Part shown: piece after piece, positions 55,934 to 63,777 of the stretch
How positions within the stretch are numbered: position 1 is the first letter of the stretch
How the letters are laid out: each line of letters starts with the position of its first letter
NCBI GenBank assembly: GCA_015223225.1
Contig: JADFCQ010000002.1
Span: 699,354 to 763,353 of the forward strand
Reading direction: 5' to 3'
DNA length: 64,000 nt
Source: Acetobacteraceae bacterium H6797
Lineage (GTDB): Bacteria > Pseudomonadota > Alphaproteobacteria > Acetobacterales > Acetobacteraceae
Notes under the pieces: generated by a model
What the model saw: only the letters and a program-made list of their open reading frames with translations
What the model was told of the DNA's origin: nothing
Database searches by the model: none
Program-made: the position numbers and the translations under genes

Positions 55934-56374
55934 TTACTCGCCGCCAACGCGGGGTTTTGTGCCCAGGCCGATCTGCTTGGCCAGTTCCGAGCGGCGCTCC
56001 GCGTAATTCGGCGCGACCATCGGGTAATCGGCGGGCAGGCCCCAGCGCTCGCGATATTGCTCGGGGGTCATGTCATAGGCGGCCTTCAGATGCCGCTTGA
56101 GCATCTTGAGCTTCTTCCCGTCCTCGAGGCAGACCAGATAATCCGGCGTGATGGACTTCTTGATCGACACGGCCGGCTGCGGCTTCTCGACCGGCGGCGG
56201 CGCCACGACGGGCGGGGGAGCGGGCGGCGGCGCACCGAGACCGGCGAGCGCGCGATGCACTTCCTGGATCAGGCTCGGCAAATCACCCATCGGCACCGCA
56301 TTGTTCGAGACATGCGCGGCGACGATTTCAGCGGTCAGCCCCAGAAGATCAGCCGGGGACGTATTCTCTGTCAT
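55934..56374 (-). CDS. MucR/Ros family zinc-finger regulator
   Basis: A 146-residue MucR/Ros protein. The N-terminal helical region (1-45) is followed by a Pro-rich linker and the zinc-finger region YLVCLEDGKKLKMLKRHL, with the downstream MTPEQYRERWGLP typical of the family. MucR proteins are nucleoid-like repressors in alphaproteobacteria and bind AT-rich targets, usually including their own promoter. It is divergent from the TusA-like gene. Confidence 0.94.
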   Translation of the reverse strand: MTENTSPADLLGLTAEIVAAHVSNNAVPMGDLPSLIQEVHRALAGLGAPPPAPPPVVAPPPVEKPQPAVSIKKSITPDYLVCLEDGKKLKMLKRHLKAAYDMTPEQYRERWGLPADYPMVAPNYAERRSELAKQIGLGTKPRVGGE

Positions 56375-56406
56375 GGACGATGCTTCCTTGCCGATGACCT
56401 TTACCC

Positions 56407-56436
56407 AATATAGGTAGCCCGCATCGCGATTCGCAA
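56407..56436 (-). promoter_or_regulatory. Possible mucR promoter
   Basis: On the minus strand TTGCGA (56431-56436) and TATATT (56407-56412) are separated by 18 bases in a locally AT-rich segment about 35 bases upstream of the mucR ATG. Confidence 0.4.
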
Positions 56437-56470
56437 TACGCTTATGTCAACAGAAAGGCGAAGATCGCAA

Positions 56471-56725
56471 ATGTCCGATAGAACACACGAAGTCATCACG
56501 GACAGCCTTCTGGATATCCGGGCGGAGACTTGCCCCATGACATTCGTGAGGACGCGTCTTGCCTTGGACAGGCTGAAAAACGGCCAAATTCTATGCGTCT
56601 GGCTCCAGGGTGACGAACCGCTGCGAAATGTACCGAAAACCGCCGTCGAACAAGGCCATTCCATTGTGCAGCGCAGCGACAGTGACGACGGCTCTGTAAA
56701 GATTTGGTTTAGGAAGGGCGGGTAG
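56471..56725 (+). CDS. TusA-like sulfurtransferase
   Basis: An 84-residue SirA/TusA family protein. The family Cys-Pro motif is in IRAETCPMTFVRTRLALD; the second Pro of the usual CPxP is replaced by Thr. The rest keeps the pattern for a small two-layer fold (LKNGQILCVWLQGDEP). It probably carries sulfur to tRNA thiolation or another acceptor. An upstream ATG at 56444 would add 9 residues. Codon usage is AT-richer than in most of the window. Confidence 0.78.
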   Translation: MSDRTHEVITDSLLDIRAETCPMTFVRTRLALDRLKNGQILCVWLQGDEPLRNVPKTAVEQGHSIVQRSDSDDGSVKIWFRKGG

Positions 56726-56759
56726 CCACGATACCGCCTTATCTTTCGTCAAGAGGCCT

Positions 56760-56796
56760 GAATTACATGCAGACAATCTTCCCCGGCGTGTAATTC
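56760..56796 (+). terminator. Inverted repeat after the TusA-like gene
   Basis: A perfect 8-bp dyad (GAATTACA, 21 bases, TGTAATTC) followed after a few bases by CTTTTT. It lies 34 bases after the stop codon. The long loop makes it a weak terminator candidate; a regulator site is equally possible. Confidence 0.4.
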
Positions 56797-56920
56797 GCTG
56801 TCTTTTTCGTGCGCTTCCTCGCGGGAATGCGGGCGACAATAAAAGCTGATCAGCCTAGACACGGATTTCGTGTTTGAACGCGCGGCCGGGGTGACGGACG
56901 CTCACGAGAACGCTAGGGAT

Positions 56921-56957
56921 GGGCGGCTTGCGGCAGCAGAACCGCACGGGGCCGCCC
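56921..56957 (+). promoter_or_regulatory. Two-stem leader structure upstream of the Pot-type operon
   Basis: An outer GGGCGGC/GCCGCCC stem encloses an inner TGCGG/CCGCA stem with an 8-base loop (CAGCAGAA). It lies about 100 bases before the first ATG. It could be a 5'-UTR element or part of a terminator for upstream transcription. The family is not recognised. Confidence 0.4.
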
Positions 56958-57055
56958 GAAGCCCATAGGGCAGCCCACAGAGATATCTTTCGGGGTATCT
57001 TTCAAGGGCGGGCACCGCGGCGCACAGGGACAGGCTTAGCTAAGGAGAGACGAAT

Positions 57056-58114
57056 ATGACGATTACACGCCGGCAGCTTGCCGGAGGCGCCCTGGGCGGC
57101 CTGCTGGCCTCGCCCTTCCTCGCCCGGCATTCTTTCGCGCAGGAAAAGAGCATCACCTTCGCGGGCTATAGCGGCATCTTCCAGGAGAATTACGTCGCCG
57201 CCGTCGTGGAGCCTTTCACCAAGGCCACCGGCATCAAGGTGAACTACTACGCGACGCCGAATTCGGCCCAGACCCTCGGCCTGATCCGCGCCCAGAAGGC
57301 CGCCCCGCAGATCGACGTCGCGATTTTCGACATCACGATCGGCAAGGCAGGCACCGATGAGGGCCTTTTCGCCCCCATCACCAAGGACGAGTTCCCCGTC
57401 CTCGACGAGCTCTCCCCCCAGGCCTTCGCCCCGGGCGTGAACCCCGTCGGCGTGACCTTCGACAGCCTCTCGCTGCTCTATTCGCCCCAGGCCGTCAAGC
57501 CCGCCCCCACCTCGTGGAAGACCCTGTGGGACCCTGCCTACAAGGGCAAGATCGCCATGGGCGGCGCGCCGGACATCGTCGGCATCGGCATGACGCTGAT
57601 CGCCAACCGTCTCTTCGGCGGCACCGACTACCGGCAGTTCGAGAAGGGCGTGCAGGCCATGTCCGACCTCGCGCCGGGCGTGCTGAGCTGGGAGCCGAAG
57701 CCCGACGCCTTCACCTTCATCATCAACGGCCAGGCGCAGCTCGGCGTGGGCTGGAACGCCCGCGGCCAGCTCTACAGCCGCCAGTCCGAGGGCAAGCTCG
57801 GCGCGGCGCTGCCGGATGAGGGTTCGCTCTTCCAGATCAACACCCTGGGCCTGGTGAAGGGCGCGCCGCAGACCGATGCGGCCAAGGCCTTCATCAAGTA
57901 TGCCCTTTCGGCCGAAGCCCAGGCCGCCTTCACCGAGCGCATGTTCTACGCCCCGGTGAATACCAAGGCGAAGGTCTCCGACGCGGCCCTGTCCGCGACG
58001 GCCGCCTCCCCCGCCCGCATGGAGAAGATGCTTGCGGTGGACTGGCTGGAAGTGGCCAAGTTCCGCGACCGCCTGAACGACCAATGGCGCCGTCGCATCC
58101 TCACTCGCACCTGA
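57056..58114 (+). CDS. Extracellular solute-binding protein (PotD/spermidine-putrescine family)
   Basis: A 352-residue periplasmic binding protein. The N-terminus TRRQLAGGALGGLLASPF has a twin-arginine-like start followed by a hydrophobic core and a likely cut near SFAQ. The mature part starts KSITFAGYSGIFQENY and matches the PotD/extracellular binding family 1. The ligand may be a polyamine or another cationic or organic molecule; sequence does not decide. A good Shine-Dalgarno (AAGGAG) precedes the ATG. It heads a four-gene operon with ATPase and two permeases. Confidence 0.88.
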   Translation: MTITRRQLAGGALGGLLASPFLARHSFAQEKSITFAGYSGIFQENYVAAVVEPFTKATGIKVNYYATPNSAQTLGLIRAQKAAPQIDVAIFDITIGKAGTDEGLFAPITKDEFPVLDELSPQAFAPGVNPVGVTFDSLSLLYSPQAVKPAPTSWKTLWDPAYKGKIAMGGAPDIVGIGMTLIANRLFGGTDYRQFEKGVQAMSDLAPGVLSWEPKPDAFTFIINGQAQLGVGWNARGQLYSRQSEGKLGAALPDEGSLFQINTLGLVKGAPQTDAAKAFIKYALSAEAQAAFTERMFYAPVNTKAKVSDAALSATAASPARMEKMLAVDWLEVAKFRDRLNDQWRRRILTRT

Positions 58115-58122
58115 GAGACTAG

Positions 58123-59220
58123 ATGAGCGTAAACACCAAGGCAGCGCCGGAGACGGCGCCGCATCTCGTGCTGGACGGCCTGGAGAAGCGCTTCGGCGCT
58201 TCCCGTGCGGTGCAGTCCCTGTCGATCTCCGTGGGCAAGGGCGAGCTGATCGGCCTGCTCGGCCCCTCGGGCTGCGGCAAGACCACGACACTCCGGATGA
58301 TCGGCGGCCTCATGCCGGCGACCGAGGGGCGCATCGTGGTCGGCGGGCGTGAAGTCACGCAGCTTCCGCCGCATAAGCGCGACATGGGCATCGTTTTCCA
58401 GAACTACGCCCTCTTCCCGCATATGACGGTGGCCGAGAACCTCTCCTTCGGCCTCGAGATGCGCAAGGTGCCCAAGGCCGAGCGCGAGACCCGCGTGAAG
58501 CGGGCGCTGGACATGGTCCGCCTCGGCGCCTTCGGCGGCCGCAAGCCGCGCGAGCTTTCGGGCGGCCAGCAGCAGCGCGTGGCCCTGGCCCGCGCCCTGG
58601 TGATCGAGCCCTCGATCCTACTGCTTGACGAGCCGCTCTCGAATCTCGATGCCAATCTCCGCGAGGAGATGCGCAACGAGATCCGCGACATCCAGCAGCG
58701 CCTGGGCATCACGGCCGTCTTCGTCACCCATGACCAGGCCGAGGCGCTCGCCATCTGCGACCGTATCGCCGTCATGCGCCTCGGCGTGCTGGAGCAGCTC
58801 GGCACGCCCTACGAGATCTATGAGCGCCCCTCGAACGAGTTCGTCGCGGGCTTCGTCGGCCGCGTAAACCGCGTCGCCGCGACGCAGGGGCCCGATGGCC
58901 TCGTCCAGCTGGGTGACCTTTCCCTGCTCGCCGCCGGCCAGGTGGCGAATGGCCCCGTCACCATGATGGTCCGCCCGCATCGCATGCGCGTCGTGGATGC
59001 CACGCCGGAAGGCGAAGGCTGGAACGTCGCGCGCGGCGAAGTCACCCGCAGCACCTTCGTCGGCGACCTGCTGACGCTGGAGGTCAAGGTCGGCCCCGCC
59101 ATCCTGACGGTGGAGCAGCATACCTTCGCCGGTGGCCGCCCGCCCGCGCTCGGCGAGAGCGTGCTGCTCGCCTGGCGCCAGGAGGACACGCTGGTCTTCC
59201 CCGCCGGAGGTGGCGCGTGA
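58123..59220 (+). CDS. ABC transporter ATP-binding protein (PotA-like)
   Basis: A 365-residue ATPase. The Walker A is GPSGCGKTTT, the signature is SGGQQQRVALARAL, the Walker B is ILLLDEPLSNLD, the switch His is in FVTHDQAEAL and a C-terminal TOBE domain follows (about 285-360). It belongs to the spermidine/putrescine subgroup. It lies 8 bases after the binding-protein gene, and its stop overlaps the next gene's GTG (GTGA). Confidence 0.94.
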   Translation: MSVNTKAAPETAPHLVLDGLEKRFGASRAVQSLSISVGKGELIGLLGPSGCGKTTTLRMIGGLMPATEGRIVVGGREVTQLPPHKRDMGIVFQNYALFPHMTVAENLSFGLEMRKVPKAERETRVKRALDMVRLGAFGGRKPRELSGGQQQRVALARALVIEPSILLLDEPLSNLDANLREEMRNEIRDIQQRLGITAVFVTHDQAEALAICDRIAVMRLGVLEQLGTPYEIYERPSNEFVAGFVGRVNRVAATQGPDGLVQLGDLSLLAAGQVANGPVTMMVRPHRMRVVDATPEGEGWNVARGEVTRSTFVGDLLTLEVKVGPAILTVEQHTFAGGRPPALGESVLLAWRQEDTLVFPAGGGA

Positions 59221-60065
59221 ATTCCCGCATCGGCCTCCTCCCGCTGCTGGTGATCCCGGCGGTGGCGGTCAATCTCGTGACCTTCCTCTGGCCGATGCTG
59301 AACCTGGCCGGGCTTTCCTTCCGGGAAGGCCTGCCGGGCGGCGGCATCGGCGAGGTCTTCAGCATCAGCACCTGGCAGCTTCTCTGGGAAGACGACTTCT
59401 ATCTCGAGATCCTGCTCCGCTCGGTCCAAATGTCGGTGATGATCACGATCGGGGCGCTCATCTGCTCCTATCCCGTCGCCTTCTTCGTTCACCGGGTCGA
59501 CGCGCGCTGGCGCAACATGCTGGTCGTGGCCTGCATCTCGCCCCTGCTGATCTCGGCGGTGGTGCGTACCTATGGCTGGCTCGCGCTGCTGGGCGATGCG
59601 GGCTTCGTGCCCAGCATCATGCGCTCCCTGGGCTTCGAGCCGCCGCGCCTCGTCTTCAACACGACCGGCGTGGTGATCGGCCTCGTCGAGATCATGATGC
59701 CCTACATGATCATGTCGCTGCTGGCGGGCTTCGGTAAGCTGAACCATACGCTGGAGGAGGCGGCCGCCAGCCTCGGCGCCCCGCCGATGACGGTCTTCTG
59801 GCGCATCGTCCTGCCGCTCACCCTGCCGGGCGTGCTGCTGGGCTGCCTGCTGACCTTCGTGCTGACGGTCTCGAGCTTCATCACGCCGAAGCTGCTAGGC
59901 GGCGGCCGCGTGCTGCTGCTGGCGACCGAGATCTACGACCAGGCGATCGTGACGCTGAACTGGCCGCTGGCCGCGGCGCTCTCGCTCGTCACGCTTGTCG
60001 TCTTCGGCGCTGCCATCATGGTTTACGGGCGCATCGCCCGTGCCGCCGAGAGGGCCATCGCATGA
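59217..60065 (+). CDS. ABC transporter permease (PotB-like)
   Basis: A 282-residue inner-membrane permease with about six helices. The EAA loop reads EEAAASLGAPPMTVFWRIVLP. The start is GTG at 59217, overlapping the ATPase stop; no ATG lies near the true N-terminus (the first internal Met is after the first helix). Its TGA overlaps the next ATG, so all three cytoplasmic/membrane components are translationally coupled. Confidence 0.92.
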   Translation: MNSRIGLLPLLVIPAVAVNLVTFLWPMLNLAGLSFREGLPGGGIGEVFSISTWQLLWEDDFYLEILLRSVQMSVMITIGALICSYPVAFFVHRVDARWRNMLVVACISPLLISAVVRTYGWLALLGDAGFVPSIMRSLGFEPPRLVFNTTGVVIGLVEIMMPYMIMSLLAGFGKLNHTLEEAAASLGAPPMTVFWRIVLPLTLPGVLLGCLLTFVLTVSSFITPKLLGGGRVLLLATEIYDQAIVTLNWPLAAALSLVTLVVFGAAIMVYGRIARAAERAIA

Positions 60066-60868
60066 TCCGCTCCGGACCTGGGCGCTATGTCTTCGGGCTT
60101 ATCGTCGCCATTCTTTTCCTCTTCCTGCTGGCCCCGGTGCTGCTGGTCTTCCCGCTTTCCTTCTCGGCGGATACCAGCATTTCCTGGCCGCCCTCGGGCT
60201 GGAGCTTCCGCTGGTACACGGCGCTGCTCAACCAGCCGGAAATGGGCGCGGCGCTGCAGAACAGCCTGATCCTGGCCGCGATCGTCACCGTGCTGTCGCT
60301 GGCCATCGCGCTGCCGGCGGCGGTGGCCATCGGGCGCGGCAATTTTCCGGGGCGCGAGGCCATCCTGGCGCTGCTCTCCATGCCGCTGCTGCTGCCGACC
60401 ATCGTGCTGGGCCTCGCGGTGCTCATCATCTTCGTCGGCCACGGGCTGATCGGCAGCTGGCCGGGGCTGATCCTGGCGCATCTGCTGGTGACCATCCCCT
60501 ATGCGCTGCGCGTGCTGAACACGGCGCTGGGCACCCTGCCCGCCTCGGTCGAGGAAGCGGCCTCGAGCCTCGGCGCGCCGGCGCTCTCGGTCTTCTTCCG
60601 CATCACCCTGCCGCTGATGGCGCCGGGCGTGATCGCGGCGGCGGCCATCGTCTTCCTCGTCTCCTTCGACGAGGTAGTGATCACGCTCTTCATCGTGGGG
60701 CCGAACCTCAACACCCTGCCGGTCGCCCTCTTCCATTACGTGGAAGCGAGGACGGACCCGCTGGTGGCCTCGATCTCGGTGCTGATGATCGTCTTCACGC
60801 TGCTCCTGGTCATGGTGCTGGAGCGCGCGGTGGGCCTTCGCCAGGCCGTGGGCGGCAAGGGCGGCTGA
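60062..60868 (+). CDS. ABC transporter permease (PotC-like)
   Basis: A 268-residue permease with about six helices and an EAA loop reading EEAASSLGAPALSVFFRITLP. It pairs with the PotB-like protein. Its ATG overlaps the previous stop (ATGA). The operon ends here, followed by a very strong hairpin. Confidence 0.92.
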   Translation: MIRSGPGRYVFGLIVAILFLFLLAPVLLVFPLSFSADTSISWPPSGWSFRWYTALLNQPEMGAALQNSLILAAIVTVLSLAIALPAAVAIGRGNFPGREAILALLSMPLLLPTIVLGLAVLIIFVGHGLIGSWPGLILAHLLVTIPYALRVLNTALGTLPASVEEAASSLGAPALSVFFRITLPLMAPGVIAAAAIVFLVSFDEVVITLFIVGPNLNTLPVALFHYVEARTDPLVASISVLMIVFTLLLVMVLERAVGLRQAVGGKGG

Positions 60869-60890
60869 GCCGCTTCACCGCTGGAATGCT

Positions 60891-60920
60891 GAAAGGGCGG
60901 GGAGAAATCCCCGCCCTTTC
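60891..60920. terminator. Strong bidirectional terminator after the Pot-type operon
   Basis: A perfect 13-bp stem (GAAAGGGCGGGGA and TCCCCGCCCTTTC) closes a GAAA tetraloop and is followed by TGTTT on the plus strand and by A-to-T-rich bases on the minus strand. It sits between the permease stop and the convergent N-formylglutamate amidohydrolase stop, so it can serve both. Confidence 0.92.
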
Positions 60921-60924
60921 TGTT

Positions 60925-61761
60925 TCAGCGCGCCTTGGAGAACTCGACGACCTTCTCGGCCACCGCCGCCAGATGCTCCCGCACCTCCGCCAGGCGCGGC
61001 AGGCGGGTGCGGGCCGCCTCGTCCATGTAGAGGCCGCGGTTCATCTCGATCTGGAGGCTATGGATGCCGCCCGTGGGGTTGCCGTGCTTGCGCACGGATT
61101 CCGCGCCGATGAAATGGGCGTTGGAGGTGACCTTGTAACCGAAGCCCTTCAGCGTGCTGCCGATCAGCTCCACCAGTTCGGGCGAGCAGGTGGTGCCGTT
61201 ACGGTCACCCAGGTCGAAATCCGAGCGCCGCTCGCCATTGGCGCCCAGCGCGGGCATGGAATGGCAGCTCAGGTGATAGGCGACGCCATGCTGGGCATGG
61301 AATGCCGCCAGCAGCCGCTTCACCTCGTCATGATAGGGCCAGTAATAGGTGCTGAGCCGCTTCTGCACCTCGGCCACCGGCAGCGGCGCGTCATAGAGCG
61401 GCTTGGTGCCGGCGCAGATGGTGGGAATGAGGCCCATGCCGGCCTTGGTCTTGGGGCCGGGCTGAAGCTCCTCGGGCCAGTCGCCATCGAGCTGGGCCGG
61501 GTCGATATCCAGCTCATGCCGGTTCGGGTCGATATAGACATTGGGGAAATGGGCGTAGAGCCAGGTCGCGCCCTTCTCGACCACGCCGGCATAGACTTCC
61601 TCGACATACATCGAGATCGAACGCTGAAGGTCGGTCAGCGCGGCGATGGAGCGGAAGTCGCGCGGGTATTCCGCGCCGCTGCGGGGGATTTCGAATAGAA
61701 CCGGGGCATCGCCCTCGGGGTCCCGCCGGGAAAACACGCCGGGCCGCACATCCATCAGCAT
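60925..61761 (-). CDS. N-formylglutamate amidohydrolase family protein
   Basis: A 278-residue FGase-family (PF05013) protein. The start of the family domain VLFEIPRSGAEYPRDF, the block YAHFPNVYIDPNRHELDID, and the metal-site-like YHLSCHSMPALG are visible, with LQIEMNRGLYM near the end. The best-known member, HutG, releases formate and glutamate at the end of histidine breakdown, but no hut genes are close, so another N-formyl or related substrate is possible. The ATG at 61761 or the next at 61755 can start it. It is convergent with the Pot-type operon. Confidence 0.85.
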   Translation of the reverse strand: MLMDVRPGVFSRRDPEGDAPVLFEIPRSGAEYPRDFRSIAALTDLQRSISMYVEEVYAGVVEKGATWLYAHFPNVYIDPNRHELDIDPAQLDGDWPEELQPGPKTKAGMGLIPTICAGTKPLYDAPLPVAEVQKRLSTYYWPYHDEVKRLLAAFHAQHGVAYHLSCHSMPALGANGERRSDFDLGDRNGTTCSPELVELIGSTLKGFGYKVTSNAHFIGAESVRKHGNPTGGIHSLQIEMNRGLYMDEAARTRLPRLAEVREHLAAVAEKVVEFSKAR

Positions 61762-61799
61762 TCTGTATCACCCTTGTCTGCTTCGGGTGATCAGACGCG

Positions 61800-61836
61800 A
61801 AAAAGCGGCGCCCGGCCAGGGGCCCGGCGCCGCTTT
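61800..61836 (-). terminator. Intrinsic terminator of the second Bug gene
   Basis: On the minus strand an 11-bp stem (arms AAAGCGGCGCC and GGCGCCGCTTT, 13-base loop) is followed by a run of T residues (plus-strand A run at 61800-61804). It begins about 17 bases after the stop codon. Confidence 0.85.
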
Positions 61837-61852
61837 CACGCTGATGGCGTCA

Positions 61853-62833
61853 TTACTCGACGCTGATCTTCGCCGTCTCGACGATCTTCTTGTAGCGCGC
61901 GGTCTCGGAGATCACGAAGGCCTTCAGCTCCTCCGGCGTGCTGGCCTTGGGCACGAAGCCCAGCGGTGCGAGGCGGTTCTTGAAGCTGTCGGACCGCACG
62001 ACCGCGTTGACGTTGCCGGCGATGGTCGCCTGCAGGGCGGCCGGCATGTCCTTCGGCGCCCAGACGGCATACCAGGAGGCGATGTCGAAGGGCTCCATGC
62101 CGCTCTCGGCCACCGTGGGGATCTCGGGGGCGAGCGGCGAACGCTCCTTGCTGGTCACGGCCAGGGCCTTGATCTGCCCGCCCTTCACCAGCGGCAGCGA
62201 GGAGAGGAAGGGATCGGCCATCAACTGCACCGTACCGCCCGCGAGATCGGTCAGGGCCGGGCCGGCACCGCGATAGGTGATGACCTCGTTATCCACGCCC
62301 GCCATGATCTTGAGCTGCTCGACGGCCAGATGCCCGGCCGAGCCATAGCCCGAGGTGCAGAAATTGTACTTCGCCGGATCCTTCTTCACGAGGTCGAAGA
62401 ATTCCTTGAGCGTCTTGGCCGGCACGTTGGGCGAGGTCGAGACGATGAGCGGCCCGTCGGCGACGAGGCCGATATGGGTGAAGTCGTTCACCGGATCATA
62501 GGTGACGTTCTTGTTGATCAGCGGCTGCACGACATGGATCGAGGCATTGAAGAGCAGCGTGTAGCCGTCGCCGCGCGAGCGCATCACCTGGCCCACGCCG
62601 ACCGAACCGCCGGCGCCGCCCGCGCGGTTATCGACCACGACATTGGCCTTGAGCTTCTCGGAAAGCTCCTGCGCCAGCATGCGCGCCACACCGTCCACGG
62701 CACCGCCGGGCGGATAGGGCACGATCAGCGTGACGGGCCGGTCGGGCCAGGATTGCGCCAGGGCCGGGCGCGCCAGCGGCAGGAGCGCGGCGGCGGCCGG
62801 CGCGGCGAGGAGGGAGCGGCGGGTGAAGCTCAT
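61853..62833 (-). CDS. Bug/TctC family substrate-binding protein
   Basis: A 326-residue periplasmic binding protein. The signal MSFTRRSLLAAPAAAALLP has twin-arginine-like residues and a likely cut after PALA. Family motifs RPVTLIVPYPPGGAVDGVAR, VVDNRAGGAGG and GYGSAGH follow. It differs clearly from the Bug protein at 53501. AGAGGC about 9 bases upstream fixes the ATG at 62833. No tripartite-transporter membrane genes are nearby. A terminator and a separate upstream AT-rich segment suggest that it is transcribed alone. Confidence 0.93.
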   Translation of the reverse strand: MSFTRRSLLAAPAAAALLPLARPALAQSWPDRPVTLIVPYPPGGAVDGVARMLAQELSEKLKANVVVDNRAGGAGGSVGVGQVMRSRGDGYTLLFNASIHVVQPLINKNVTYDPVNDFTHIGLVADGPLIVSTSPNVPAKTLKEFFDLVKKDPAKYNFCTSGYGSAGHLAVEQLKIMAGVDNEVITYRGAGPALTDLAGGTVQLMADPFLSSLPLVKGGQIKALAVTSKERSPLAPEIPTVAESGMEPFDIASWYAVWAPKDMPAALQATIAGNVNAVVRSDSFKNRLAPLGFVPKASTPEELKAFVISETARYKKIVETAKISVE

Positions 62834-62940
62834 CGTGAATTGCCTCTGTATCAAAGCGGTCAGGCGTGGATGGGTTCCGTTCGAGCGGCGCCCTTATAGC
62901 CAGGACTTTCCCCGATGGGGATATCTTGGGCGTTATTTAT

Positions 62941-62955
62941 TTAATTAACGATTAA
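62941..62955 (-). promoter_or_regulatory. AT-rich island with a CtrA-like box upstream of the Bug gene
   Basis: TTAATTAACGATTAA contains TTAA-N7-TTAA, the half-site spacing of alphaproteobacterial CtrA boxes, about 110 bases upstream of the Bug-gene ATG. It includes an 8-base TTAATTAA palindrome, unusual in this GC-rich DNA. It may be only a promoter-proximal AT-rich element. Confidence 0.35.
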
Positions 62956-62997
62956 TCGGCGCATGAATGGCGCACCTCGCGGCGCGCCACCCTGGCG

Positions 62998-63777
62998 TCA
63001 ATAGGTGCCTGGATACTGGCCACCGTCGACGAGCAGATTCTGACCCGTGACGAAGCCGGCATTGACCGAGCAGAAATAGGCGATGGCGGCGGCCACTTCC
63101 TCGGCGCGGCCGTAGCGCTTGGCCGGATTCGCGGCCTCGCGCTCGGCCCAGAGCTGTTCGAAGCTCTTGCCCGTCATTTCGAGCATGCCGAGGATATGGT
63201 GGCGCTGCGCATCGGTATCGATGATGCCGGGCAGGACGTTGTTCACCGTCACACCCTTGGCGACCGTCTGCCGCGCGAGGCCCGCGACGAAGCCCACCAG
63301 GCCCGAGCGGGCGCCGTTGGACATGCCCATTTCGAGCTGCGGGATCTTCACGCTGCGGGAGACGATATTGACGATGCGGCCGAAGCCGCGCGCCATCATG
63401 CCATCCACGCAGAGGCGGATCATGCCGATGGGGGCGAGCATCATCATGTCGATGGCGCGGTGCCAATCGGCATCCGTCCATTCACGGAAGTCGCCCGGCG
63501 GCATGCCGTCGCCATTATTGATGAGGATATCGGGCTCGGCGCAGGCCTCGAAGACCTTCGCACGGCCCGCCTCGCTGGTGAGGTCGGTCGACAGCCAGGC
63601 GACCGGCCGCCCCGCCTCGGCGCCGATCGCATCGGCGGCTTCGGCGAGGGTGGCCGGGTTGCGGGCGACGATGAGAACATCGACGCCCTCCTTGGCCAGC
63701 ATCAGGGCCGTGGCGCGCCCCATGCCGCGGCTGCCGCCGCAGACGATGGCGCGACGGCCCGCAAGGCCGAGATCCAT
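62998..63777 (-). CDS. SDR-family protein with altered active site
   Basis: A 259-residue short-chain dehydrogenase fold. The cofactor motif is CGGSRGMGRATA and ILINNGDG replaces the usual NNAG. The active-site segment reads VSRSVKIPQLEMGMSNGARSG: the Ser is kept, but the YxxxK pair is replaced by residues ending in Ser and Arg. The C-terminal GQNLLVDGG is normal. Such SNGAR-type members occur in proteobacteria and may use other residues. The ATG overlaps the stop of the DapA-family gene by one base, so the two are coupled. Confidence 0.85.
   Translation of the reverse strand: MDLGLAGRRAIVCGGSRGMGRATALMLAKEGVDVLIVARNPATLAEAADAIGAEAGRPVAWLSTDLTSEAGRAKVFEACAEPDILINNGDGMPPGDFREWTDADWHRAIDMMMLAPIGMIRLCVDGMMARGFGRIVNIVSRSVKIPQLEMGMSNGARSGLVGFVAGLARQTVAKGVTVNNVLPGIIDTDAQRHHILGMLEMTGKSFEQLWAEREAANPAKRYGRAEEVAAAIAYFCSVNAGFVTGQNLLVDGGQYPGTY

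Larger units (their letters stand above)
56726..57055. other. 330-base region without a gene between tusA-like and the Pot-type operon
   Basis: Three structures can be seen. GAATTACA (56760-56767) and TGTAATTC (56789-56796) form an 8-bp dyad that may terminate the tusA-like gene, since T residues follow. GGGCGGC/GCCGCCC (56921-56927 and 56951-56957) encloses a TGCGG/CCGCA stem in the leader of the transporter operon. The octamer TATCTTTC occurs twice within 20 bases (about 56983-57003). The Shine-Dalgarno AAGGAG of the binding-protein gene is at the right end. No ORF here looks real. Confidence 0.6.

Noticed and set aside
56900..57000. Guanidine-I (ykkC) riboswitch, suggested by CTAGGG and nearby ACGG-like bases
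   Set aside because: The order and spacing of the conserved segments do not match what I recall of the consensus. Kept only as an unassigned structured leader.
60062..61698. Long plus-strand frame across the potC-like gene into the amidohydrolase region
   Set aside because: It is out of frame with the permease, crosses a strong terminator, and shows no domain.
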